Of a stretch of DNA of 38,676 nucleotides, positions 1 through 6,629 are shown piece by piece. The translations under genes and the position numbers were made by a program. The stretch lies in the NCBI GenBank assembly GCA_021151685.1, contig JAGKWS010000042.1:1-38676 (forward strand), in the 5' to 3' direction. This stretch comes from Chitinophagaceae bacterium. Lineage in GTDB: Bacteria > Bacteroidota > Bacteroidia > Chitinophagales > Chitinophagaceae. The notes below the pieces were generated by a model. The model did not search any database, was not told the origin of the DNA, and saw only the letters and a program-made list of their open reading frames with translations. Positions within the stretch are counted from its first letter, which is position 1, and each line of letters begins with the position of its first letter.

Positions 1-474
1 GCATCAGCAACGGTAGGTACTACCTTTGGTGGAGGTGTAATAGCCTATATATTACAGCCCGGAGATCCCGGCTACATAGCAGGTGAGACGCATGGCATCA
101 TAGCTGCACCGAGCGACCAAGGAACAGCACAATGGGGCTGTTGGGGTACCACAGTAGGTGGCACATCTACCGCACTGGGCACAGGAGCTGCCAATACTGC
201 TATAGTATCTGCCGCCTGTGGCACAGGCACAGCAGCAAGGTTGTGTGCCGATCTGGTGCTAAATGGCTATAGCGACTGGTACCTACCCAGTAGGGATGAG
301 TTGAATAAATTATATATTAATAGAAGTTCTATAGGTGGATTTACCACTGGGCACTATTGGAGTAGCAGCGAGAACGATGGCGGCAACGCATGGTACGTCA
401 ACTTCTACAATGGAAACACCTACGCCAACGGTAAGGGCACCACCTACTACGTGCGTGCGGTTCGGGCTTTTTAA
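1..474 (+). CDS. DUF1566-type C-type-lectin-like protein, 3' part; putative DGR variable protein
   Basis: The frame is open from the first base of the window, so the start lies outside; 157 codons remain. The visible part contains IAYILQPGDPGY, a long Gly/Thr-rich stretch, GYSDWYLPSRDELNKLY and a C-terminal YWSSSEN...AW..NF..G...VRAVRAF pattern. This is the DUF1566 (Lcl C-terminal) version of the C-type lectin fold, usually surface exposed in Bacteroidota. The last 42 codons before the C-terminal Phe (343-468) match a non-coding copy at 995-1120 in which the differing codons are mostly AAC or AAT, as expected for the target gene of a diversity-generating retroelement. The four-helix-bundle gene and the template copy follow on the same strand. 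The family call is firm; the ligand and full length are unknown. Confidence 0.85.
   Translation, partial: ASATVGTTFGGGVIAYILQPGDPGYIAGETHGIIAAPSDQGTAQWGCWGTTVGGTSTALGTGAANTAIVSAACGTGTAARLCADLVLNGYSDWYLPSRDELNKLYINRSSIGGFTTGHYWSSSENDGGNAWYVNFYNGNTYANGKGTTYYVRAVRAF
343..468 (+). repeat. Variable repeat (VR) of a DGR-like cassette
   Basis: These 126 nt align without gaps to 995-1120 (offset 652). By hand count there are about 25 mismatches, of which about 18 are at template adenines. Typical changes are AAC to TAC, GGC, GCC, ACC or CAC. The last 24 nt of the match (446-469) are identical to 1098-1121 and GC-rich, as expected for the 3' initiation end of mutagenic homing. The VR stops two codons before the TAA of the lectin gene, the usual place. 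The about seven mismatches outside adenines are unusual for an active pair. Confidence 0.8.
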
Positions 475-505
475 ATATTTATCTATTTAACTATTTAAAG
501 AGGGG

Positions 506-524
506 GTTTGGGGCGAAGCCCAAC
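506..524 (+). other. GC-rich hairpin 40 nt downstream of the VR
   Basis: GGGC-GAA-GCCC at 511-521 can fold into a four-bp GC stem with a GAA loop. GCGAAGC is known as an unusually stable DNA mini-hairpin. Two further A-T pairs are possible across a bulged G510. Known DGRs often need a hairpin or cruciform a short distance 3' of the VR, and the position fits. The stem is short, so this could also be an ordinary transcript-end structure. Confidence 0.35.
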
Positions 525-539
525 GAAAATATTTAAGAA

Positions 540-884
540 ATGGCTTTGTATTACGATTTGTCTGTGTTTAAGGACGTGTATTCTTTGGTATTAAAGATAT
601 TTGAGTACACAAAAGATTTTCCGCGTGAGTATAAATACACGCTGGGTCAAGACCTTAAAAAAGACAGTATTAATCTGGTGCGTAGTATATACAGGGCTAA
701 TAAAAGCAAAGAAAAGCGTGTGTATCTGGAAGGTTTTTTAGATGATTTTGAATTGGTGAAACTGGAACTGAGAATATGTTTTGACATGAAATTGCTATCG
801 GTACAAAAGCATGCTGCAATAAGCGAGCTTATGGAGCGTATAGGCAAACAGATTACTGCCTGGCGCAATGCGCAGGTAGTATAG
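540..884 (+). CDS. Four-helix-bundle protein, DGR accessory (Avd-like)
   Basis: This 114-aa, basic, all-helical protein belongs to the four-helix-bundle / 23S-rRNA-intervening-sequence family (TIGR02436 type). Visible features are the N-terminal SVFKDVYSLVLKIFEYTKDFPREYKYTLGQ half cut by a Lys-rich turn, then LVRSIYRANKSKEKRVYLEG and a long C-terminal helix ending ERIGKQITAW. In DGRs a homologue, Avd, forms a pentameric barrel that binds the reverse transcriptase and template RNA. Its place between the lectin gene with VR and the TR is the classical Avd position, 65 nt after the lectin stop. Family members also occur alone or inside rRNA genes, so the DGR role rests on context. Confidence 0.8.
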   Translation: MALYYDLSVFKDVYSLVLKIFEYTKDFPREYKYTLGQDLKKDSINLVRSIYRANKSKEKRVYLEGFLDDFELVKLELRICFDMKLLSVQKHAAISELMERIGKQITAWRNAQVV

Positions 885-994
885 CCAGAACTTTCGTTGT
901 TAAGGTAACGGAGGGCGAGCAGCTATAGTTGAAAAAGGGCAAGCGGACAGATCCGATCTTCGGGTTCGTTAAGAAATTAATATACGCGTTTGCA

Positions 995-1120
995 AACACT
1001 GGTAACTATTGGAGTAGTAGTGAGAACAATGCTAACAACGCATGGAACATCAACTTCAACAATGGCAACGCCAACAACAACAATAAGAACAACACAAACT
1101 ACGTGCGTGCGGTTCGGGCT
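995..1120 (+). repeat. Template repeat (TR) of a DGR-like cassette
   Basis: This is a non-coding, adenine-rich copy of the lectin 3' end. About 49 of its 126 bases are A, concentrated in AAC/AAT codons in register with the VR codons that differ. A frame runs through it, giving NNAWNINFNNGNANNNNKNN-like text, but this is the usual look of a TR and not a protein. In a DGR it is transcribed, reverse transcribed with errors at A, and used to overwrite the VR. It starts 110 nt after the Avd-like gene. The reverse transcriptase expected downstream is not present. Confidence 0.75.
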
Positions 1121-1150
1121 TCTTCAACTTTGGCAAAAAGCCTCGGATAC

Positions 1151-1210
1151 CCCATACTGGACCCGGCGTCCCGCATGGTCCTCATTACTGCCAGCGTCTC
1201 GCTGGCGTAG
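1151..1210. repeat. REP-like palindromic repeat, copy 1
   Basis: This 60-nt intergenic unit shares most positions with 1848-1907 and 2759-2819. It contains two adjacent imperfect palindromes, the second built on CCAGCGTC(C/T)CGCTGG. It starts 30 nt after the template repeat. Confidence 0.7.
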
Positions 1211-1307
1211 CACACTGGGGCGTTACAGAGATTTTCCGGGCACTGTGCCAAACGCCATTGTCTTATCTTTATAACAGGTAGCCCATTTTAGAAACCACAA
1301 ATACCCC

Positions 1308-1715
1308 ATGCCCACCATCCAACAATTAGAGAACAGTTACTGGGGTAGCCAGCCGTCATACAATTCTTATCTCGTCACCACCATCTACCAGCTACGCCAA
1401 AAGCCGCTGGAAGACTTCATTACCGAAGACCTGCGTATATGCATAGGGCAAAACCAAAGCTTGCCCATACTCATACCCATGGCCCTTCAGGTGTTGCAGC
1501 AAAATCTACTTGCCGAGGGGCATCATTACCCCGGCGACCTACTGCATGCCGTTCTTACATCCCAACCCGATTTTTGGCAAGCTTACCCCCACCATAAAAG
1601 GGATTTCATTCACATTTTTCGCAAAAATCAGCAACGCATCAAGCACTCGCTACTATGCACCGCCAAAGAAAAGGCAGCGATATTTGAACATTTCAAGGTA
1701 TTTGTAGCAAAATAG
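1308..1715 (+). CDS. CdiI_2-like immunity protein, orphan
   Basis: This 135-aa soluble protein shows the conserved block of the family annotated as contact-dependent growth inhibition immunity protein (CdiI_2): IQQLENSYWG near the start, LRQKPLEDFITEDLRICIGQ, LIPMALQVLQQN, LLAEGHHYPGDLLHAVL and a downstream FW pair. Members bind and neutralise a toxin domain, but many are orphans in Bacteroidota. No toxin or RHS/CdiA gene lies beside it in the window. Its neighbours are a DGR-like cassette and a CarboxypepD_reg protein. The start ATG at 1308 has no strong Shine-Dalgarno sequence, which is normal for Bacteroidota. The family assignment is from remembered motifs; the immunity function is inference. 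Confidence 0.7.
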   Translation: MPTIQQLENSYWGSQPSYNSYLVTTIYQLRQKPLEDFITEDLRICIGQNQSLPILIPMALQVLQQNLLAEGHHYPGDLLHAVLTSQPDFWQAYPHHKRDFIHIFRKNQQRIKHSLLCTAKEKAAIFEHFKVFVAK

Positions 1716-2021
1716 AAAATACGTGTGATTCAAAAGTTGTATGCAAAGCCACCCCATCGGGGTGTAAGCTCTGTAGCAAAGAATACATTATCGTATGGTT
1801 GCTCCGTCAGGTGCAAAACAATGGCTGTTTCAAATTGCTGCACAAAGGCCATACTGGAACAGGCGTCCCGCTTGGACCCAATTACTGCCAGCGTCCCGCT
1901 GGCGTACCCATCTTAGAAAGTGTACATTTGTGCCAACGAACTACTTACTGAAAATGCTATCTCGCCCTAAAACCCAAGGCCACCCACAAATATTACGTCC
2001 TATTCATTAGAACGCTTGCTT
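1716..2021. other. Intergenic stretch rich in small hairpins
   Basis: No gene is supported here. The stretch contains CACCCC-ATC-GGGGTG (about 1751-1765), a TGCTCCGTCAGGTGCA near-palindrome near 1799-1814, and REP-like copy 2 (1848-1907). Short frames across it are made by the repeats. It lies where a DGR reverse transcriptase could have been expected, but no RT-like peptide (no Y-x-D-D motif) is seen in any frame. Confidence 0.6.
1848..1907. repeat. REP-like palindromic repeat, copy 2
   Basis: Second copy of the 60-nt unit at 1151 and 2759. It carries GGCGTCCCGC followed by the palindrome CCAGCGTCCCGCTGG and lies in the same orientation as copy 1. Confidence 0.7.
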
Positions 2022-2753
2022 ATGAAACAACCCTCATCTATCCAAATCAACATCCCCACTCCCTGCCTGCAAAACTGGGACGAAATGACACCTTGCGGGC
2101 AGGGCCGCCACTGCGCCCAATGCAACAAAACAGTCATAGACTTCACCACATGGAGCGATGCGTCCTTGCATCAGTTCTTTGCCAAAGACCCACACAATGT
2201 ATGTGGCAGATTCCGTGCCGACCAATTGAGCCATCCCATAGACCTACAACCACAACCACACGGCTGGTTTTACCGCATAGTAGCAGCCATGGGATTGTCG
2301 CTGATTTTTGCACCCAAGAATACCCAGGCACAGGCACCGCCCGACAACGTGGAACAATATATTGTTAGCGAACAAACCAAACAACCCAAGCCCGCAGACA
2401 CTATCCCGAAAATAAAAATCATTGGAACCATACTCGATGAAAAAAAGCAACCAATAATTGGGGCAATCGTTTTGCTATACAGGGATACGGTTTTGGTGGC
2501 AGGAAGTACCAGTGATTTTGATGGCACTTTTGCCATTGGGAACGTGGAAGCAGGGAGCTATTTGTTAAAAACGATGTATGGAGGGTATAATGCACAAGAG
2601 CAATACATTTCAGTAGATGCAACACAGCGTTCTTATCCATCAATTACTATGAACCCGAGAGAAGGGAATTTGATGGGAGAAGTATTATACATCAAAAGAA
2701 CCCACGCTCTCAAAAAGTTTTGGCCATTTCGCTGGCTGAGACGAAAAAGGTAA
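2022..2753 (+). CDS. Membrane-anchored CarboxypepD_reg-like protein with N-terminal Cys motif
   Basis: From ATG 2022 (preferred to TTG 2016) this encodes 243 aa. The N-terminus has the Bacteroidota-specific motif IPTPCLQNWDEMTPCGQGRHC..C.KTVIDFT followed by HNVCGRF; the four or five Cys suggest a small metal-binding or redox unit on the cytoplasmic side. A hydrophobic segment (IVAAMGLSLIFAP, about residues 86-98) follows. Then comes a carboxypeptidase-regulatory-like beta-sandwich (KIIGTILDEKKQPIIGA.V.L......ASTS.FDG.F.I.N), of the type found in TonB-dependent receptors. A basic tail FWPFRWLRRKR ends it. The family is common in Bacteroidota; its function is not known to me. Confidence 0.75.
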   Translation: MKQPSSIQINIPTPCLQNWDEMTPCGQGRHCAQCNKTVIDFTTWSDASLHQFFAKDPHNVCGRFRADQLSHPIDLQPQPHGWFYRIVAAMGLSLIFAPKNTQAQAPPDNVEQYIVSEQTKQPKPADTIPKIKIIGTILDEKKQPIIGAIVLLYRDTVLVAGSTSDFDGTFAIGNVEAGSYLLKTMYGGYNAQEQYISVDATQRSYPSITMNPREGNLMGEVLYIKRTHALKKFWPFRWLRRKR

Positions 2754-2758
2754 GATGC

Positions 2759-2819
2759 CCCATACTGGTCCAGGCATCCCGCCTGGTCACTCATTACGGC
2801 CTGCGTCCCGCTGGCGTAT
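2759..2819. repeat. REP-like palindromic repeat, copy 3
   Basis: Third copy, 61 nt, beginning six bases after the stop of the preceding gene and ending nine bases before the 3' end of the convergent thioredoxin gene. It contains CCAGGCATCCCGCCTGG and CTGCGTCCCGCTGGCG, so both palindromic arms are kept. It may act as a transcript-end structure for both convergent genes. Confidence 0.7.
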
Positions 2820-2827
2820 TGCAGGTG

Positions 2828-3151
2828 TTACACACCCAACAGCTTCTGTAGCTTTTTCTCGTACATAGCCCTTGGTGCTGCGCCCACCACCTTATCTACC
2901 ACCTTACCCCCTTGCAGAAACAGCACACACGGCAGGTTCATCACCCCATACCGTACCGATGTTTCTGCGTTTTCATCCGCATTCAGTTTGCAGGTCACTA
3001 CCGTATCGGCATAGTCTCGGCCCAGTGCATCTATGGTAGGGCCCAGTGCTATGCAGGGCGGGCACCACGTAGCCCAAAAGTCTATCATCACTACCTTGTC
3101 GGTTTGCAGGGCTATATCGGCAAAGTTGCCATCAGTCAGTACATGTGTCAT
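2828..3151 (-). CDS. Thioredoxin
   Basis: This 107-aa thioredoxin-fold protein has VMIDFWATWCPPC with active-site Cys30 and Cys33 and a cis-Pro loop at NLPCVLFLQGGK. The length is that of a classical cytoplasmic thioredoxin. The active site is WCPPC, not the usual WCGPC, and the residue after cis-Pro is Cys instead of Thr. Both suggest a specialised redox partner, but the fold is complete. A frame extends upstream to 3193, but a TAnnTTTG promoter box lies inside that extension (3173-3180), so the ATG at 3151 is chosen. It is a single gene, convergent with the CarboxypepD_reg gene and divergent from an HxlR gene. Confidence 0.88.
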   Translation of the reverse strand: MTHVLTDGNFADIALQTDKVVMIDFWATWCPPCIALGPTIDALGRDYADTVVTCKLNADENAETSVRYGVMNLPCVLFLQGGKVVDKVVGAAPRAMYEKKLQKLLGV

Positions 3152-3172
3152 AGTTACAATGTTTTGTACCGG

Positions 3173-3180
3173 CAAAACTA
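3173..3180 (-). promoter_or_regulatory. Promoter -7 box TAGTTTTG for thioredoxin gene
   Basis: The minus strand reads TAGTTTTG, a match to the Bacteroidota consensus TAnnTTTG, 21 nt upstream of ATG 3151. It supports that start over the longer frame. Confidence 0.5.
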
Positions 3181-3285
3181 CCATCACAGGCAAGGCCGCA
3201 CATCACACCTTCCCCGCAAGAAACTACTTCCCTCTATGAAACTGATTAACCTACAGCACATTCCCTAAATTGCAACAGCATTGGC

Positions 3286-3657
3286 ATGGCCATGAAAAGA
3301 AAAGAACCCATTGTATTAGATACCGCCTGCCTGCGCGAAGACGAGCACATAGCCGCCCGCGATACCATAGACATACTCAGTGGCAAGTGGAAGTTGCAGC
3401 TCATTACCACCCTGCATTGTGGCGGGGCCTTGCAGTTTATGGAAATTCAACGGCTCATACCCGGCATAGGCCCCAAAATGCTGGCCCGCGAGCTGCACGA
3501 CCTCGAGGCCAACCTCCTCATTAGTCGCACCGTTATGGATACCAGGCCCGTTACCGTCCGCTACGAGCTCACCCCACATGGGCATACCTTACAGGGCATC
3601 ATCAACGAAATGCGTGCCTGGGGCCGCATCCACCGCCGCATGGTCATGGGGCGGTAA
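3286..3657 (+). CDS. HxlR-family transcriptional regulator
   Basis: This 123-aa winged-helix protein has the HxlR core: DTIDILSGKWKLQLITTLHCGGALQF, then IQRLIPGIGPKMLARELHDLEANLLI.RTV and VRYELTPHGHTL, with a C-terminal dimerisation helix. HxlR proteins are small dimeric regulators, often sensing quinones, aldehydes or oxidants, and usually control an adjacent oxidoreductase. The N-terminal Cys of the redox-sensing type is present in DTACLREDE. An alternative start is ATG 3292. The nearest gene upstream is the divergent thioredoxin, a possible target; downstream is a second, convergent HxlR gene. Confidence 0.88.
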   Translation: MAMKRKEPIVLDTACLREDEHIAARDTIDILSGKWKLQLITTLHCGGALQFMEIQRLIPGIGPKMLARELHDLEANLLISRTVMDTRPVTVRYELTPHGHTLQGIINEMRAWGRIHRRMVMGR

Positions 3658-3772
3658 GCAAGCCGCTGCCACTCTCTCGCACCCTTGTGCCCTATGCAAT
3701 ACCATAGTTTTTTGTGCCCGTAGTGCCACCTTTGAGCCCTTTGTGGTGAAAGAATCATACAGATCAAGCACG

Positions 3773-4141
3773 CTATTCAGCCGCCACCATCTCAGGCCGC
3801 ATTATCTCCTTTCTATGCTCCAGACCCCATGCAGCCAGGTGTTCTATCACCTCCTTCAGTTTCATGCCATAGTCGGTCAGTGCATACTGCACCGTTACCG
3901 GTTGTGTGTCCAGTACGGTACGTTTCACCAGCCGGTTTGCCTCAAGGTCTTTCAGCTCCCGGCTCAGCATCTTGCCCGAAATCCCCTTTACCCCATACAA
4001 TATGTCCGAATACCGCTTGGGGCTATAGCATAGCGTTGCCACTATAGATATTGTCCATTTTCCGTTCAGTACATCCATAGCATCGTGTACTGCTCTTATC
4101 TTCTCTGCACACTCGGTGCTGTCGCATTGGCGGTCATTCAT
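3773..4141 (-). CDS. HxlR-family transcriptional regulator, divergent from nitroreductase
   Basis: This 122-aa winged-helix regulator has AMDVLNGKWTISIVATLCYSPKRYSDI, KGISGKMLSRELKDLEANRLVKRTV and VQYALTDYGMKL. Two Cys sit near the N-terminus (QCDSTEC), a candidate redox sensor. It is divergent from the nitroreductase at 4247 with 105 nt between them and facing promoter boxes. This is the standard HxlR arrangement and makes it the likely regulator of that enzyme and of itself. Its 3' end faces the other HxlR gene. The two regulators are clearly related but not recent duplicates. Confidence 0.9.
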   Translation of the reverse strand: MNDRQCDSTECAEKIRAVHDAMDVLNGKWTISIVATLCYSPKRYSDILYGVKGISGKMLSRELKDLEANRLVKRTVLDTQPVTVQYALTDYGMKLKEVIEHLAAWGLEHRKEIMRPEMVAAE

Positions 4142-4189
4142 GGTAACATGGTTTCCTCTGTGATACTGTTACAATTCGTTAGTTGGTGA

Positions 4190-4197
4190 CAAAAGTA
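4190..4197 (-). promoter_or_regulatory. Promoter -7 box TACTTTTG for the HxlR gene at 3773
   Basis: The minus strand reads TACTTTTG, matching TAnnTTTG, about 48 nt upstream of ATG 4141. It lies 13 nt from the opposing nitroreductase box, so one operator could control both directions. An imperfect inverted repeat, AGTTGG...CAAACT (4181-4206), brackets it. Confidence 0.45.
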
Positions 4198-4210
4198 TAC
4201 AAACTCGCTG

Positions 4211-4218
4211 TAGCTTTG
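4211..4218 (+). promoter_or_regulatory. Promoter -7 box TAGCTTTG for nitroreductase
   Basis: TAGCTTTG matches the Bacteroidota -7 consensus, 28 nt before ATG 4247. A TTG at 4183-4185 could be the -33 element, though the spacing is slightly long. Confidence 0.5.
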
Positions 4219-4246
4219 TGTCAAAGAATCAAAAATAGATATAATA

Positions 4247-4879
4247 ATGGCACTAATCGATGATTTGAAATGGCGCTATGCCACCAAAAAGATGAACGGA
4301 CAAAAGGTTCCGCAAGAAAAGGTAGACTACATTCTGGAGGCCGCAAGGCTGGCCCCATCTTCGTCTGGCTTGCAACCTTACCAGATATTCGTAATCACCA
4401 ATCCCACCCTGCTAGAGAAAATAAAGGAGGTTGCATTCAACCAAAGCCAGATAACCGATGGCTCGCACCTGTTGGTTTGGGCAGCATGGGATGGCTATAC
4501 TCCTCAAAAAATTTCAGACACCTTTGCCCTCATCACCGAAGAACGTGGCCTGCCCGCCAATGCTATGGACGATTATAAGAGCATGCTATGGGGCAACTAT
4601 GAACCCCGTGGCACCGAGTGGCACAAAAATCATGCGGCTCGTCAGGCATACATATCATTTGGTATGGCTATTGCTGCCGCCGCCGAGCAAAAAGTAGACG
4701 CAACCCCCATGGAAGGTTTCGATCCGGCCAAACTGGACGAAATTCTGGGACTGCGCGAGCTTGGCTTACACAGCGTGGTGATACTGCCACTGGGCTACCG
4801 CGCTGCCGAAGGCGACTGGTTGGTGAATATGAAGAAGGTACGCCGCCCGGCAAGCCACTTCATTACCGAGCTGGCCTGA
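4247..4879 (+). CDS. NAD(P)H-dependent nitroreductase (NfsB-like)
   Basis: This 210-aa FMN-dependent oxidoreductase of the nitroreductase superfamily is full length. Visible landmarks are the N-terminal LKWRYATKKMNGQKVPQEKVDYILEAARLAPSS (FMN phosphate contact region with Arg and Ser), LQPYQIFVITNP, the long central helix region, RQAYISFGMAIAAAAEQ.VDATPMEGF and the C-terminal VVILPLGYRAAEGDW. Such enzymes reduce nitroaromatics and quinones with NAD(P)H in the cytoplasm. The divergent HxlR gene is its probable regulator, a pairing seen for quinone- or nitro-responsive enzymes. The ATG start fits the promoter box at 4211. Confidence 0.92.
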   Translation: MALIDDLKWRYATKKMNGQKVPQEKVDYILEAARLAPSSSGLQPYQIFVITNPTLLEKIKEVAFNQSQITDGSHLLVWAAWDGYTPQKISDTFALITEERGLPANAMDDYKSMLWGNYEPRGTEWHKNHAARQAYISFGMAIAAAAEQKVDATPMEGFDPAKLDEILGLRELGLHSVVILPLGYRAAEGDWLVNMKKVRRPASHFITELA

Positions 4880-5024
4880 TAAAAAATCTTTTTCGCAAAC
4901 TGTGCGTGGATGTTGCAATGCTGGTGGGTATCCCCATATCGCCCGCCCATGCAGCACTCCATGCACATTTTTTTGCAGAGGTGCGGGTACGTCTGTACCA
5001 ATTGTATATTACTTTTAGTGCAGT

Positions 5025-6593
5025 ATGTTGCATCTCTTTCCGTTCTACCTGGGCATCATCGTTCTTATTGTTCTGCTTATACTTCTGGCCAACAGACTGA
5101 AGGTGGCCTATCCGGTACTATTGGTGTTGGGCGGGCTGGCGGTCAGTCTGGTACCCGGCATCCCACACGTCAGGGTAAATCCCGAACTTATCTTTCTCAT
5201 TTTTATGCCCCCTCTGCTCTACGAGGCTGCTTGGGCCATTTCGTGGAAAGACCTCTGGAAATTCAGGCGCATTGTGTCCAGCTTTGCCTTTGTGGTGGTA
5301 TTTCTTACAGCTATTGCAGTAGCGTTGGTGGCCAATCGGTTCATTCCCGGTTTTACGCTGGCATTGGGTTTCCTTCTCGGGGGCATTGTGTCTCCGCCCG
5401 ATGCTGTGAGCGCGGGGGCCATCATGAAGTTCGTACGCGTACCCCCTCGCTTCCAGTCTGTCATAGAGGGCGAAAGCCTGTTCAATGATGCGTCTTCCCT
5501 CATCATCTTCCGCTTTGCGTTGCTGGCAGTAACCACGGGCAGTTTTGTATGGCAGCAGGCTGCCACCAGCTTTGTATGGATGGTGGCCGGTGGGGTAGCA
5601 ATAGGGCTTGTTGTGGGGTATTTGGTATATAAAATGCACCGGCTCTTACCCACCAATGCCGAGATGGATATTGTCTTCAGCTTGGTTACCCCCTACGCAA
5701 TGTACATAGCAGCAGAGGCCGTGCATGCATCGGGTGTGCTTGCCGTAGTTTGTGGGGGCTTATTGCTGGCCTACAACCGGCATCGGTTCCTCACGGCCGA
5801 TAGCCGTATCAAAGGGGCATCTGTTTGGGGAAGTTTTTGTTTCATTCTCAATGGGCTGGTATTTATCCTCATCGGGCTCGATCTGCCGCAGATAACCGCC
5901 GGCCTGCATGGGGCACAGCTAACACGCGCCATTGGTTACGGCGTGCTTATTACAGCCGTACTGGTCATTAGTCGTCTTATAGCGGCTTACAGTGCAGTAA
6001 TCGTTACCCTTATTGCCCGCAACTTCATTCGTGTGGCCGACCCCAATCCCGGTTGGCGTGCGCCTTTGGTGTTGGGGTGGTCGGGTATGCGTGGTGTGGT
6101 GTCGTTGGCGGCAGCGTTATCGGTACCCGTTCATCTGCCGTCAGGCGCACATTTCCCACAGCGCAATCTTATTTTGTTCATCACTTTTGTTGTCATCCTG
6201 CTTACATTGGTGTTGCAAGGGCTTACACTGCCGTGGATCATCAAAAAAATGAGTCTGCTGCGCGCTGGCGAGGAGTTGCCCGGCGAGCAGCATTACTACC
6301 ATTTGCACCATCGCCTGCGTGCCGAGAGCTTCAGGTGGGTAAATGACCAGCATGCCCCCGTCATAGCCGGCAACCCTGCGCTGGCCCATGCAGTCAGCAA
6401 ATTGGGCAGTGCTACAGAGTCTGAGGCCGGTGTACAGCTCAACGACCAATGCAGGGCTGTATTGCTGGCACTTATAGACAAACAACGGCTTTGGCTGCTG
6501 AACTGGAATAAAGGGCATGATGTAGAAGAAGAACATGTGCGCATGCACCTCTACCGGCTGGACCTGGAAGAAGAACGGTTGAAGTACTTGTAA
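5025..6593 (+). CDS. CPA1-family Na+/H+ antiporter
   Basis: This 522-aa inner-membrane protein has about twelve hydrophobic segments in the first 405 residues and a hydrophilic cytoplasmic tail of about 115. The FLIFMPPLLYEAA motif near residue 65, GGIVSPPDAVSA near 120 and IEGESLFNDASSLIIFRFAL near 146-165 (with the ion-binding Asn-Asp pair) are diagnostic for the bacterial Na+/H+ exchanger family (TIGR00831 type). GMRGVVSLAAALSVP near 353 is the later conserved segment. It would exchange cytoplasmic Na+ (or K+) for protons. It is monocistronic, 145 nt after the nitroreductase gene. An upstream TACTTTTA resembles a -7 box but lacks the final G. Confidence 0.92.
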   Translation: MLHLFPFYLGIIVLIVLLILLANRLKVAYPVLLVLGGLAVSLVPGIPHVRVNPELIFLIFMPPLLYEAAWAISWKDLWKFRRIVSSFAFVVVFLTAIAVALVANRFIPGFTLALGFLLGGIVSPPDAVSAGAIMKFVRVPPRFQSVIEGESLFNDASSLIIFRFALLAVTTGSFVWQQAATSFVWMVAGGVAIGLVVGYLVYKMHRLLPTNAEMDIVFSLVTPYAMYIAAEAVHASGVLAVVCGGLLLAYNRHRFLTADSRIKGASVWGSFCFILNGLVFILIGLDLPQITAGLHGAQLTRAIGYGVLITAVLVISRLIAAYSAVIVTLIARNFIRVADPNPGWRAPLVLGWSGMRGVVSLAAALSVPVHLPSGAHFPQRNLILFITFVVILLTLVLQGLTLPWIIKKMSLLRAGEELPGEQHYYHLHHRLRAESFRWVNDQHAPVIAGNPALAHAVSKLGSATESEAGVQLNDQCRAVLLALIDKQRLWLLNWNKGHDVEEEHVRMHLYRLDLEEERLKYL

Positions 6594-6629
6594 CAGCCTG
6601 CAGCCCTTCTGTTGCACTCATTTTCAGGG

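Noticed and set aside
540..884. 23S rRNA intervening-sequence protein inside an rRNA gene
   Set aside because: The protein family includes such genes, but no rRNA sequence surrounds it; the VR/TR context supports the Avd-like reading.
929..1210. 93-codon open frame rich in Asn
   Set aside because: It is the reading of the template repeat plus the start of a REP-like unit. The Asn runs are the AAC/AAT codons of the TR, and there is no conserved start or protein context.
1725..2010. Two short overlapping frames
   Set aside because: They are produced by palindromic repeats (hairpins and REP-like copy 2), with no protein-like features.
5118..5656. Antisense frames of 173 and 145 codons inside the antiporter gene
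   Set aside because: The sense frame encodes a clear CPA1 antiporter; the antisense frames have no domain and no start context.
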